From NCBI RefSeq assembly GCF_902167145.1, contig NC_050101.1, positions 130,416,990 to 130,480,989 on the forward strand: a DNA stretch of 64,000 nucleotides. Direction: 5' to 3'. The notes under the pieces are model-generated. The model was not told the origin of the DNA. It did no database searches and saw only the letters and a list, made by a program, of their open reading frames with translations. This DNA comes from Zea mays (taxonomy: Eukaryota > Streptophyta > Magnoliopsida > Poales > Poaceae). Position 1 is the stretch's first letter; every line of letters begins with the position of its first letter. Positions 35,975 through 45,220 of this stretch are shown here, piece by piece. The translations under genes and the position numbers were made by a program.

Positions 35975-37546
35975 GCATCTAGTCAATGTAGAGCCGAAGA
36001 GACGTGAAGATTTGAGGTATATGAAGGCTAAACTAGGGATAGATTACTCCTACTCCTACTCCTAAGGAATGAAAAGAACAATAAAAATAAGGTAAATTTG
36101 ATAAATAGATTTAATTGAATCGATTATGGGGTTTAATGACCGTACCGCTTTATTTATATAAGGTGAAGAGATCTGGACCCGTTACGGCGTTACATCTGGC
36201 TCCCAAATAAATCCGGCGGATTTTGCTAACAAATTCCATAAAAAATCAAGAACCTAAATGATTGTGTTCACGCACGGACTATCCGTGCCATCGCTGCAGA
36301 TCGTTCGGGCTAGAGCCGGATAGTGTGCATGTCATTTTGTGTGCTCAGCATATGTCGTTCTCGCCTTCGAAGCGCACGCCCGCGAGCTCGTGTGACCAGC
36401 GCTCGTACAGATGGCGTCGACTAGAGAAGCGAAGTGCAGAGGTCATCGAGCTGAGGAGCACCCTTGCAGAGGAGCTGGCAGTAGCAGATGGGAGGGGATC
36501 CGCACGCAAGTGGTTGGAATGGAGGAGAGTCGCACGTCGCCTGTCAGAGTGGACGAGAGCCGCCCACCGCCCGTCGGATGTGCCGCCCGTCAGAGTGGAG
36601 TTGAGCCGCGCATCGGAGTGGAGACTTGGATGCGTCGTCGTGAGAGCTGTGGAGAGCAGCGCACAAATAGGAGGGGAAGATGCGTGTGCATCTTTGGGAC
36701 GACCTAAATTTTTTTTAGCAATTAACTGTGGGATGTTCATCTCTCTTTATAGCGATCAAACATAAGTCATTTAAGTTATATAATTTTACTGATCAATGGG
36801 TCATGGCTAAAAACGTCTTTAGCGACTAACTCAGTCCTTAATATTTAGCAACCAACAGTTCATAAGAGTATCTCCAATAATACCTCAAACTAGTGCCTCA
36901 AATTAAAATATGTGGCTCTACACAGAAAAATCACTCCAACAGTGCCTTATTTCATAAAATTTTGTCAAAAAACTATAGGGCACCCTCTCAAATGCCTCAA
37001 ATATAATACACCGTAGTGGGCTGCCCTATAATTTAGATTTAGGGATTTACTGTTGGAGCGGAGTGTTTTGTTGGTGCCCTAAATTTATAGATGTCCAAAC
37101 GGGCTACCCGGCACGGACCCGGTCTGAACCCGTTTCGGCCCGATACGAATAGTGCCGGGCCAGGCACGGCCCGTTGAAGCTTCGGGCTGGGTCGTGCTGG
37201 CCCACGTGCCTAGGGACATGTCCAAACCCGGCACGCACAGGTATAAATCGTGCCGGGCTGGCCCGTTCGACCGGTGGGCCTGAACGTACCGGGCCGGCCA
37301 CTGGCCCGAACCAATACATAATAACAGAATTAAATACATGTAAATATCAAATTCACACAGAATTAATACCAGAATCACATAGAATTAACCACAGGATTCA
37401 CACAGAATTAATCACAGGATTCACAGTTTCACACAGAATTAATCACAGGATTCACACAGAATTAATCACACAACAAATAACAGCTGGTTCACATGATATT
37501 ACACAAACACAAATATGAAATGACTATTAGGAGCTGTTAGTGCAAT

Positions 37547-37625
37547 GGCCGCCTCATTAAAAACCTTCTTAGGTAAAAACTCACATCTCGTGAGAAAACC
37601 CTAAGAAGGAAAAAAGAGTGCGGCC
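37547..37625. other. Three-tier perfect inverted repeat downstream of the hAT coding remnant
   Basis: Outer stem GGCCGC (37547-37552) with GCGGCC (37620-37625). Middle stem CCTTCTTAGG (37564-37573) with CCTAAGAAGG (37600-37609). Inner stem CTCAC (37580-37584) with GTGAG (37590-37594). It lies about 100 bp past the stop codon of the hAT remnant on the minus strand, where a 3' UTR would be. Confidence 0.8.
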
Positions 37626-37720
37626 CAACTCCTAAGTTTATAAATCATTACAGTCCATTACAGTGTACAGATCATTAGTTCAATACAACTCATAAGACAT
37701 AAGACTAGTAGGTTGCAAGA

Positions 37721-37972
37721 CTAAGCATTTTCATCATCCCTAGCTGATTGTGTTGTTGGATCATCAAGCCACAGGTTGTCGTGCTCATCTTCAAGTTCTT
37801 TTGTGTCTTCCTCCACACTGTGTTGCAGGTGAGCATCAGCAAGTTCCCAATCTTTGATGCAGGATAATATCTCTACCGTATCAGGAGCTAGACGACGTCG
37901 ACGCTCTTCAATTACCCTGCCAGCAAGACTAAAGGTAGACTCTGAGGAAATAGTAGAAGATGGCACTGTCAA
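37721..37972 (-). pseudogene. hAT transposase C-terminal dimerisation domain remnant
   Basis: 83 residues, ending in a TAG. The core VPSSTISSESTFSLAGRVIE, then RRRRLAPDTVEILSCIKDWE, is the hATC dimerisation motif of Ac/Tam3-type transposases. This domain holds the transposase oligomer together and is at the extreme C-terminus, as here. The catalytic domain and BED finger that should lie upstream (38.0-38.8 kb) are missing. Confidence 0.9.
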
Positions 37973-39499
37973 GACATCTTTAGCTAGTAGTGAAAGAATA
38001 GGATAAGTTAACTTATGCGTGTGTCACCAAATTTGGTCTCATACAACTGAAATTTGGTCTCATACAACTGAAATTTGGTTTCACCCTACTGCAGAGCCAG
38101 CGACAGTATCGATATGAATAGGATCTCCATGGGTCTCATTCTCACCGAAACCAATGAAGAACCTAGCATCCTCAGCCTCATTAAAGTCCTCGAGCCTGCG
38201 CTCCTCCTCCTCTGCAGCCGCGTCAAGGTCCATGAGCCTGACGGCTACAATGGACACAAGCCCGACGACAAGGAGGTTTAACGGCTACAACGTACAGTCG
38301 GCTCCGGCTACAAGGTTCAAAGCAACAAAATGGAGGCAGTGAGGAGTGAGCCAGTGACAAGGTTCAAAGCAACTATCCACACGATTACAAGAATTAAATG
38401 CTAAAATTAAACATACCTTTCCAAGCCGGAGCACCAGAGACGACGGAATGGAGCCAAGGTCCGAGGAGTAGTCGAGCAGAGGCGCAGAGCGACCAGCAAC
38501 AGCAAGCAAGGACCAGCCGAGCACCAGAGAAAGTCGGGCAACCGGACAGGTTAGAAGGAGGACGAGAATGGGAGGAAAATGAAAATAGAACAAAATTATA
38601 GATGTCCAAGCAGCCAGCAGGGGCACTACTGCACCAGTGAGGCAGTGAGGAGTGAGCCAGTGACCATACAAGGCGCGGAGCCGCGGACCACCGGACCGGA
38701 GACAGAGAAGAATCAGGAAGGGAATCACGCACCCGCACCGGCACCGCACGGAGCACCAGTCGTCCAGCTGTGAAGCTACAACTCGATCCGAGGTGGCGAG
38801 GAGCACCAACGATGAACGAGCATCACCAATCACCAGATCCGAATGGGATTAGGGTTAGGGTTAGGAACAGGGAGACGTAGGGAGGGAGGAAAGGGAGTCA
38901 GGGAGCACCAGAGACGTCGGAGGTGGCGAGCCGTCGGTCGTCGACGGTGGGAGGACCGAAGGAGGCAGCAAGGCGACGGCGAGGCACGGGCAGAGCCGCC
39001 GGGACCAGGAGCACGAAAATCGCCAAGCACAACCGGGAGGACTGGGACTCGGGAGACGGGGCGGTCGAAATGAGGGCGGCGGCCTGGGCGAGTGGGCGAT
39101 ACGCGGATTAGTTAGGTTTCCTGGGATGGGGCGCGGGCTGATAACGAGCCGACCTATTTTCCGTGCCGGGCCGGGCCAAAGCACGTGGACCGCATATGGC
39201 GCCCAAGCCCGGCACGCGGATCGGGCCGTGTCGGCCCGGGCACGATTTTAACCGGGCCGTGCCGTGCGTGGGCCGGGCCAAAAACGTGCCGGGCTGCGGG
39301 CTAAACGCACAGCCCGCATTGTTTGGACATATATACCTAAATTCTATAAAATATACTTATTTTTAAATTATAGAGTATTTTTATAGGTCACGTTGTTGGA
39401 GATGCTCTAATAAATAAGGGTTGTTAAAATTGAACCGTCGCGTAGTGTATTTTATGTTGTTCATTCAAATAACATCTATTTGATGTTCTTTTAGATTCC

Positions 39500-39829
39500 T
39501 AGCATGGAAAGATGTTGCATAGGTACATGCACGCGGTGCTATTCTCTCGAGACTCATGCCGGGATTGAGAGAGAAAAATTGGTGGCCGGTTGCCACGTGC
39601 ACCCCACTCCCATGGAGCTTGGAGGCCTGGAGGAGCAGACCGCATATGTACGACCAAGTCGCGCTATAACGCGCATCCCATCAGATCACACACCGTCGAA
39701 ACCTCCGAACCGCCCATCAGCTCAACGATTCAACGGCCACGGAACCACCCGTCCTCTTGCGCTCGCGCGGCGCGCAGCCCGCTCGCGCTCCGTTTTACCG
39801 CCGCAACTCTCCCTCAGTCTTGAGCCTAC
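39500..39829 (+). promoter_or_regulatory. Upstream region of the phytocyanin gene
   Basis: Single-copy-looking sequence between the CACTA end and the TATA-like box. An open frame spanning 39504-39896 has no recognisable features and runs through the (AG) repeat, so I do not count it. Confidence 0.4.
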
Positions 39830-39870
39830 TGCCTACATAAACTCGCCCGCAGAGAGAGAGAGAGAGAGAG
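39830..39870 (+). promoter_or_regulatory. TATA-like box and (AG)10 repeat in the phytocyanin promoter/leader
   Basis: CTACATAAAC near 39832-39841 is a weak TATA box. An (AG)10 microsatellite follows at 39851-39870. GA-rich tracts around the start site are common in grass genes. The 5' leader would run to 40044. Confidence 0.45.
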
Positions 39871-40044
39871 CTCGGAAGAAGGGAAAGGGACGCTGATCCG
39901 ATCGCAAGAGACGAATCGTGCAGTTGGATCACGGAGCGCGGTCGAGTGACGAAGTTGTCGCATTGTGCCGAGCATTAACGAATCGAGCTCGATCGAGAGT
40001 CCGCAGCTAGTGGCGGCGTTTGGTGCCAGCGCGCGACCAGGGCC

Positions 40045-40872
40045 ATGGCCGGCGCCGCGTTCCGGGCTGTGGTTTTCTCCCTCCTCGGCGCCGCCACTTT
40101 CTTCGTGGGTTCCTCTTCGGCGTCGTGGCATGCGCAGGTGTTCGTGGTCGGCGGCGAGCCGAGGGGGTGGAGGAAGCCAACGGCGCCCAACGAGGAGAGC
40201 TACAACCACTGGGCCGCCAGGAACCGCTTCCACGTCGGGGACTTCCTCCGTGAGTGCATGCATGCACTAATTTAACCATACCATGCATGCATATCGATCG
40301 AGAATTCGCTACATTAATTTGGTATCTGGCATGCGCGTTGATGCACGCGTGATCCATCCATCCGATCCGCCGCTGCAGATTTCAAGTACGAGAAGAACGA
40401 CTCGGTGCTGGTGGTCACCCGCGGCGACTACCAGCTCTGCGCCGCCGACAAGCCAACGCTGCGGTTCGAGGGCGGGGACACCAGGTTCCACCTCAACCAC
40501 AGCGGCTACTGCTACTTCATCAGCGGCGCGCCGGGACACTGCGACGCGGGGCAGCGGATGACCTTGCGCGCCATGGTGCCGCAGCAGCAGGACGGCGGCA
40601 ACAATCCCGCCGCCCCGGCCAGGGCGCCCGCCGCGATGTCGCCAGGTGGTGAGGACGACGAAGGCGGGACGTTCGAGCCTCCCGGCGCTCGTTCTTCCAC
40701 GCCAGGGTCCGATGCCGGGTCGAGGCCGCCGCCGCACGTGGCGGCAGGCGCCGATGGGAATAAGACCAGCGCCGCTGGGTCTATGCACGACGCGTCATCG
40801 CCCCCGTCGCTTCGTGGGCATCGCGTCCTTGGGATTGCTCTGGCTGCGTTGCTGATGTTCTTGCCCGCCTGA
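40045..40872 (+). CDS. Early nodulin-like protein (phytocyanin domain, GPI-anchored type)
   Basis: Two exons, 40045-40249 and 40379-40872, with a 129-bp intron (donor GTGAGT, acceptor CTGCAG), give 232 residues. The ATG context is GGCCATGGCC. Residues 1-27 form a signal peptide (FRAVVFSLLGAATFFVG then SSSAS). The phytocyanin domain spans about 30-130 (VVGGEPRGWRKP, SYNHWAARNRFHVGDFLHFK, SVLVVTRGDYQLC), with the structural Cys pair C89/C123 in YQLC and PGHC. The copper-ligand Cys of true blue copper proteins is Ser (YFIS), and the first ligand His is absent, as in early nodulin-like proteins that do not bind copper. A Pro/Ala/Gly-rich linker and a hydrophobic tail (VLGIALAALLMFLPA) suggest GPI anchoring at the plasma membrane. 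The family acts at the cell surface in reproduction and transport; the exact role is not known here. Confidence 0.93.
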
Positions 40873-40915
40873 GATGCATGGTTCGTGTATGCATATCGCG
40901 CACGCATGGCAACAA

Positions 40916-40917
<2 letters not shown>

Positions 40918-40953
<36 letters not shown>
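40918..40953. repeat. (AT)n microsatellite after the phytocyanin stop codon
   Basis: About 17 AT units, in the presumed 3' UTR or just past it. 40954-41290 is AT-rich with nothing I recognise. Confidence 0.9.
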
Positions 40954-40957
<4 letters not shown>

Positions 40958-41292
40958 GACTTTATATGCAAACATGTAAACAAGCATTTTGATCCGTTAA
41001 ATTATGATCTAACTATAGACATAATCGTGGTTTGTTAGGTGATTTTCTATAAATCTATATAAGTTGGTGATAGAAGTGTTTAAATATTAAATGTGTTACA
41101 TGGTTGAATCATAATCTAACAAACCACGAGCCGCACTTGCACGTTACACATAAGACATTGCTTATTAGTTGTTTTTACATGTAGGCACTAGCTAGAGAAT
41201 CGTTCGATCGTGGCTGGGTGTTAAAATCTCATTTAGGTTTTGGTTAAGTATTTTAGTATTGACTCCAATCCACATGTGTTGAGGTGGATTAA

Positions 41293-41429
41293 GGGCTTGT
41301 TCGTTTTGGTGATAATCCACATGTATTGGGTGGTATTGAGCCGGTTTAAATCCATAACAAGTCAAAATACATCTCAATCTCACCCAATACACTCCAATAC
41401 ACATGTAATATCAATAACCGAACAAGCCC
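41293..41429. mobile_element. 137-bp Tourist-like MITE, copy 1
   Basis: GGGCTTGTTCG ... CGAACAAGCCC, flanked by TAA on both sides (41290-41292, 41430-41432). An almost identical 137-bp copy lies at 44491-44627. Confidence 0.9.
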
Positions 41430-41644
41430 TAAGGTGTAAATTAGTTTAAGTTACACCATAATCCATCTCAATACATGTGTATTGAGTTCAATACTAGAGT
41501 ATCTAAACTAGCCCTTAATTATCTATAACTAGAGATTATAAATAGAATCCGAGACACGTATAACATACTCTAGCAGATCTTGTTTCTTAAAAAATCAATA
41601 CCTCAAAACTTCTCCTCAATTCCTAAAAAAAGATAAAGCAATAA

Positions 41645-41893
41645 GGACTAGTTTGGAAGCCACAAAATTGTAGGAGATTGGAGGGCTAAAATCCTCTCCT
41701 TATGGCTAGTTTGGGAACTATATTTTCCCATGAGATTTCTATTTTTTCATAGGAAAATGAACTAATTTCCTTTAGGAAAATGAAAATCTTTTGGAAAAAT
41801 GTGGTTTCCAAACTAACCCTTATACAATTTTGAATAAGGAAGGAGTTTTATCCCCTCCAATTCCATCCGGTATTTGGACTCCCAAACTAGCCC
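41645..41893. mobile_element. Tourist-like MITE (outer), itself hit by another MITE
   Basis: GGACTAGTTTGG ... CCAAACTAGCCC with TAA at 41642-41644 and 41894-41896. The inner MITE occupies 41703-41819, so its own length is about 130 bp. Confidence 0.8.
41703..41819. mobile_element. Tourist-like MITE (inner)
   Basis: TGGCTAGTTTGGGAA ... TTTCCAAACTAACCC with TTA at 41700-41702 and 41820-41822. Its ends resemble those of the MITE it entered. Confidence 0.75.
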
Positions 41894-41929
41894 TAAAATT
41901 TCCCAATACCCTTTCCCCTCATCTCAGAC

Positions 41930-42565
41930 GGTCGGCCCTACATATTGCCATCAAGCCCGGAGCCCATGAGCTTGGCACGATGCCCACTGTTTGGGCCCTA
42001 TCCGAGCCCAGCACGGCCCATCACTATGTGGACCTAGGCCCAACCCGGCACGAACGACATGTCAGGTTGTTTGGAGTTTTCGGCCTGTCGGGATAGCTTG
42101 GGCACAACCCGTTCCTAAACGGGCTAGAACTCGGCCTGTTCCTAAACGTGGTAGAACTCGACCCGTTTAGTAAGACAGATGTTGCAAAAATATATCTATC
42201 CTTTATTTAAGGGTCTTTCATTTATTTATTACATGTGTATTATTTGTAATATATGTTATTGTACTAAGTTATATCCTTCAATTGTTATTTGTAAATGTGT
42301 TCAATTTTTTATGGTGATCTAATTTTAAATTTAGTTTATGCGCTGGCGGGCTTAGGCCGGCACAGTGAACATTTTCGGGCCGGGCTTAACGGACCGAGCC
42401 GGCACAGTTGGGCACATCCCATGTCGGGCTCGTTTCAAAGAGTTGAGCCCGTCGAACAGCTCAGCCCAGCACGGATAACTATTCGGGCCTAATCGTACCG
42501 TGCTTAAATAGGTCGTGCTTTAACGGGTTTAGGCGGGCCGGGCAGCCTGTTTAGATATCTCTAGT
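41930..42565. repeat. Decayed hAT-like non-autonomous element
   Basis: GC-rich arms with repeated GGCCCG/CGGGCC/CCCGGCACG motifs at 41950-42170 and 42340-42560 surround an AT-rich core. The right edge GTTTAGATATCTCTA resembles the terminus of the hAT element at 37086. A clear left terminus is not seen. Confidence 0.45.
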
Positions 42566-42669
42566 CGGCCCAATCCATATTACATAAACGCCATGCTGGC
42601 GAGCCATGCCCCCCTCCCCCACTCCACACACCACTACTAGTTTGGTTCTCCGCACTATGTGCTTGGTTC

Positions 42670-42985
42670 AGAGTCTAAAGTTTAGTACATATCATATTGG
42701 ATGCTTAAATAGCTATTGCGAGTATTAAACATAGTTTAGTTATAAAACTAATTATATAGCGGGAGACTAAACAACGAGACAAATTTATTAAGCCTAATTA
42801 GAGCATGATTGGAAAATGCTTAGTGTAGCATCGCATGATCAACTCATAATCTAACTAGGTTTAATAGATTCATCTTATAGTTTAGTCATCATCTATGTAA
42901 TTAGTTTTACAATTGGACTATATTTAATTCTTTTAACTAGCATCCAAACATCCGAGGTAACAGGGACTAAAGTTTTGTAAGGGGA
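42670..42985. repeat. Common grass MITE fragment
   Basis: Contains TATAAAACTAATTATATAG, GACAAATTTATTAAGCCTAA, then an inverted half ending CATCCAAACATCCG. Related sequence recurs at 48668-48860. It ends at the solo LTR. Confidence 0.5.
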
Positions 42986-43839
42986 AATAGAAAGTCGCCT
43001 AGAGGGGGGTGAATAGGCGAAACCTAAAAATTATAAAGTTTCAACACGAACTTCACCCGGGGTTAGGATTAGAAATAAGTGATAACGAAATCGGAGTGCG
43101 GAAGAGAGTTCTTCTTGCTATGAGTTGCTCAATCAATGTGGATGACTTTGGGAGCTAACTCAAAAGATTGTGAACAAGAGAACTTAGAGAAAGGGGAGAG
43201 AAAGAATCAAATTGTAGGATAATGTCAACACAAATGAACACAACGATTTGTTTCCCGAGGTTCGGTTCTGAAGAACTTACTCCCCATTGAGGAGGCCACG
43301 GAGGCCGGGTCTTTTTTAACCCTTTCCCTCTCTCAAATGATCACTTAGACCGATTGAGTGCTTATTCTTAACCTCAAGGACCACTAAGACCCGCAAGGAC
43401 CACCACACACTTAGGTGTCTCTTGCTAGCTTTATAAGTGACTAATCCTTAATGATCACTAGTCACAATTATGGCATTAGAAGATATTTGGCTTTGAATGT
43501 GCCTTGGGATGAAGTTCTTGCTCTTGTATTGAATGTGGGTGAGTGGAATGCTTGAGTTCTTAAAATGGAGGTGGTTGAGGTTGTATTTACAGCCACCAAC
43601 CACTTCCTAGCCGTTGCCTCCTTTCTGCCAACCACGGACGGCCCGCGCCCATAGTCCGGATGGTCTACCCCTGCACATCAACGACTGAAATCACAACGGT
43701 CAGCAGTAACGGCTATATCAACGTCTACAATTGCATTAAATGTGTTGTCAGATGTCAGATCAAGCAGTCGGGATAGTCCGGCCGTGCACCACGGACGGTC
43801 CGCGAGGACTCTAAAAATGCATTTTATCGAACCCGTCAC

Positions 43840-45172
43840 TGAAAGGGAAATAGGCTCACACCTTTTCCTAAATGATTTTGGTGGTTGAATTGTCCAACAC
43901 AAATATTGGGACTAACTAGTTTGCTCTAGATTATAAGTTCTACAGGTGCCAAAGGTTCACAATAAATCAATACAAAGTTAAAAGAAAGGGTTCAAAGAGA
44001 AAGGAGCAAAGCAACCGAAGGTTGCCCTGGTCTGGCGCACCGGACTGTCCGGTGTGCCACAGGACAATGTCCGGTGCACCAGGGTGGATCAACTCTAACT
44101 TGCCACCTTCGGGAATTCTGGGAGCCACTCCGCTATAATTCACCGGACTGTCCAGTGTGCCAGCGGAGTAACGGCTAAACAACGCCAACGGTCGTCTGCA
44201 AAGGAATAGTGAAACGCTACAGTGTGCGCCTGCGCGCGCAGAAGTCAGAGCAGTCGTCAGAAGGTGCACCAGACTGTGAACAGTGACTGTCCGGTGCACC
44301 ACCGAACTGTCCGATGGCCCACATGTCAGAAGCTCCAACGGTCGAACCCTAACGGTCGGGTGACGTGGCTGGCGCACCAGACAGTGTTCGGTGGCGCACC
44401 GGACTGTCCGTTGCGCCATACGACAGCAGCCTTCACCAACGGCCATTTTGGTGGTTGGGGCTATAAATACCCCCCAACCACCACACTTTAGGGCTTGTTC
44501 GTTTTGGTGATAATCCACATGTATTGGGTGGGATTGAGCCGGTTTAAATCCATAACAAGTCAAAATACATCCCAATCCCACCCAATACACTCCAATACAC
44601 ATGTAATATCAATAACCGAACAAGGCCTTAATGTATCCAAGTTTTCAGCCATCAAACCTCATACAAGAGCTCTAGACTTCATTCCAAGACACAAACAAAG
44701 AGATCAAATCCTCTCCCAAGTCTGGAATCACTCCAAACAAATTAGTGACTAGAGAGAGAGACTTTTGTGTTCATTTGAGCTCTTGCGCTTGGATCGCTTT
44801 TCTTCTTCCTCTATTCTTGTTTCCAACTCACTTGTAATCAAAACAAGAGACACCAAGTTGTGGTGGTCCTTGTAGTGGACTTAGTGTCCTATTTGATTGA
44901 AGAGAAAGGCTCACTCGGTCTAAGTGACCGTTTGAGAGAGGGAAAGGGTTCAAAGAGACCCGGTCTTTGTGACCACCTCAGCGGGGAGTAGGTTTGTAAG
45001 AACCGAACCTCGGTAAAACAAATCACCGTGTTCATTCGCCTTATTTCTTTGTTGGTTTTTTCCCTCTCTTTTGGACTCAAATTTAATTCTAACGATAATC
45101 CCGGCTTGTAGTGTGTGCTTAAGTTTGTAAATTTTAGATTCCGCCTATCCACCCCCCTCTAGCCGACTTTCA
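43840..45172 (+). repeat. Element D 5' LTR (with a MITE inside)
   Basis: TG...CA, 1,333 bp including the 137-bp MITE and its TTA duplication. It contains several CACCGGACTGTCCGGTG-like palindromic blocks (44040-44400) and a TATA box (GGCTATAAATACC, about 44459) just before the MITE. Confidence 0.9.
44491..44627. mobile_element. 137-bp Tourist-like MITE, copy 2, inside element D 5' LTR
   Basis: GGGCTTGTTCG ... CGAACAAGGCC with TTA at 44488-44490 and 44628-44630. The 3' LTR of the same element has the uninterrupted site at about 47571-47577 (CACACTTCAATGTATCC). Confidence 0.92.
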
Positions 45173-45174
45173 AT

Positions 45175-45186
45175 TGGTATCAAAGC
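45175..45186 (+). promoter_or_regulatory. Element D primer-binding site
   Basis: TGGTATCAAAGC lies two bases after the 5' LTR, initiator tRNA-Met type. Confidence 0.85.
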
Positions 45187-45220
45187 CTGGTACTTCATTA
45201 GAGCCTAACCGCTCGAAGTG

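Larger units (their letters stand above)
37086..39335 (-). mobile_element. hAT transposon, internally deleted, 2,250 bp
   Basis: The ends TATAGATGTCCAAAC and GTTTGGACATATATA are inverted with one mismatch. The 8-bp target duplication CCTAAATT is at 37078-37085 and 39336-39343, diagnostic of hAT. GC-rich subterminal regions carry repeated CGGGCC/GGCCCG motifs at both ends. On the minus strand a 5'-leader-like region with CCTAACCCTAACCC lies near 38870-38850 and a transposase C-terminal remnant at 37721-37972. A 25-bp direct repeat (AGGCAGTGAGGAGTGAGCCA...) at about 38334 and 38640 may mark a deletion or duplication. Confidence 0.9.
36866..39407. mobile_element. Tourist-like (PIF/Harbinger) element, about 284 bp, split by a hAT element
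   Basis: Left end GAGTATCTCCAATAA, right end TTGTTGGAGATGCTC (inverted), flanked by TAA at 36863-36865 and 39408-39410. The TAA duplication with a GAGCATCTCCAAC-type terminus is the PIF/Harbinger signature. Its own sequence is 36866-37085 plus 39344-39407; the middle is the hAT insertion. No coding capacity. Confidence 0.85.
35975..39447 (-). mobile_element. Second CACTA-like segment, interrupted by a Tourist-like element
   Basis: The right edge at 39443-39447 reads CCGTCGCGTAGTG (CACTACGCGACGG on the minus strand). TTTAGCGACTAAC and TTTAGCAACCAAC subterminal motifs lie at 36715-36860, just left of the inserted Tourist-like element. 36000-36700 is non-coding; its GC-rich part (36360-36700) has open frames in several frames but none I recognise. 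The left end is not found. Confidence 0.45.

Noticed and set aside
38285..38833. 182-residue hydrophobic-looking frame in the hAT element
   Set aside because: Leu/Ser/Cys-rich, spans a direct repeat and a leader-like region, no transposase motifs. Likely untranslated or intron.
38850..38872. TTAGGGTTAGGG-like run, possible telomere repeat
   Set aside because: Only about three units, of TTAGGG rather than the plant TTTAGGG type. On the minus strand it reads CCTAACCC, a common motif in plant 5' leaders.
39504..39896. 130-residue frame upstream of the phytocyanin gene
   Set aside because: Runs through the promoter and the (AG) repeat and has no recognisable domain.
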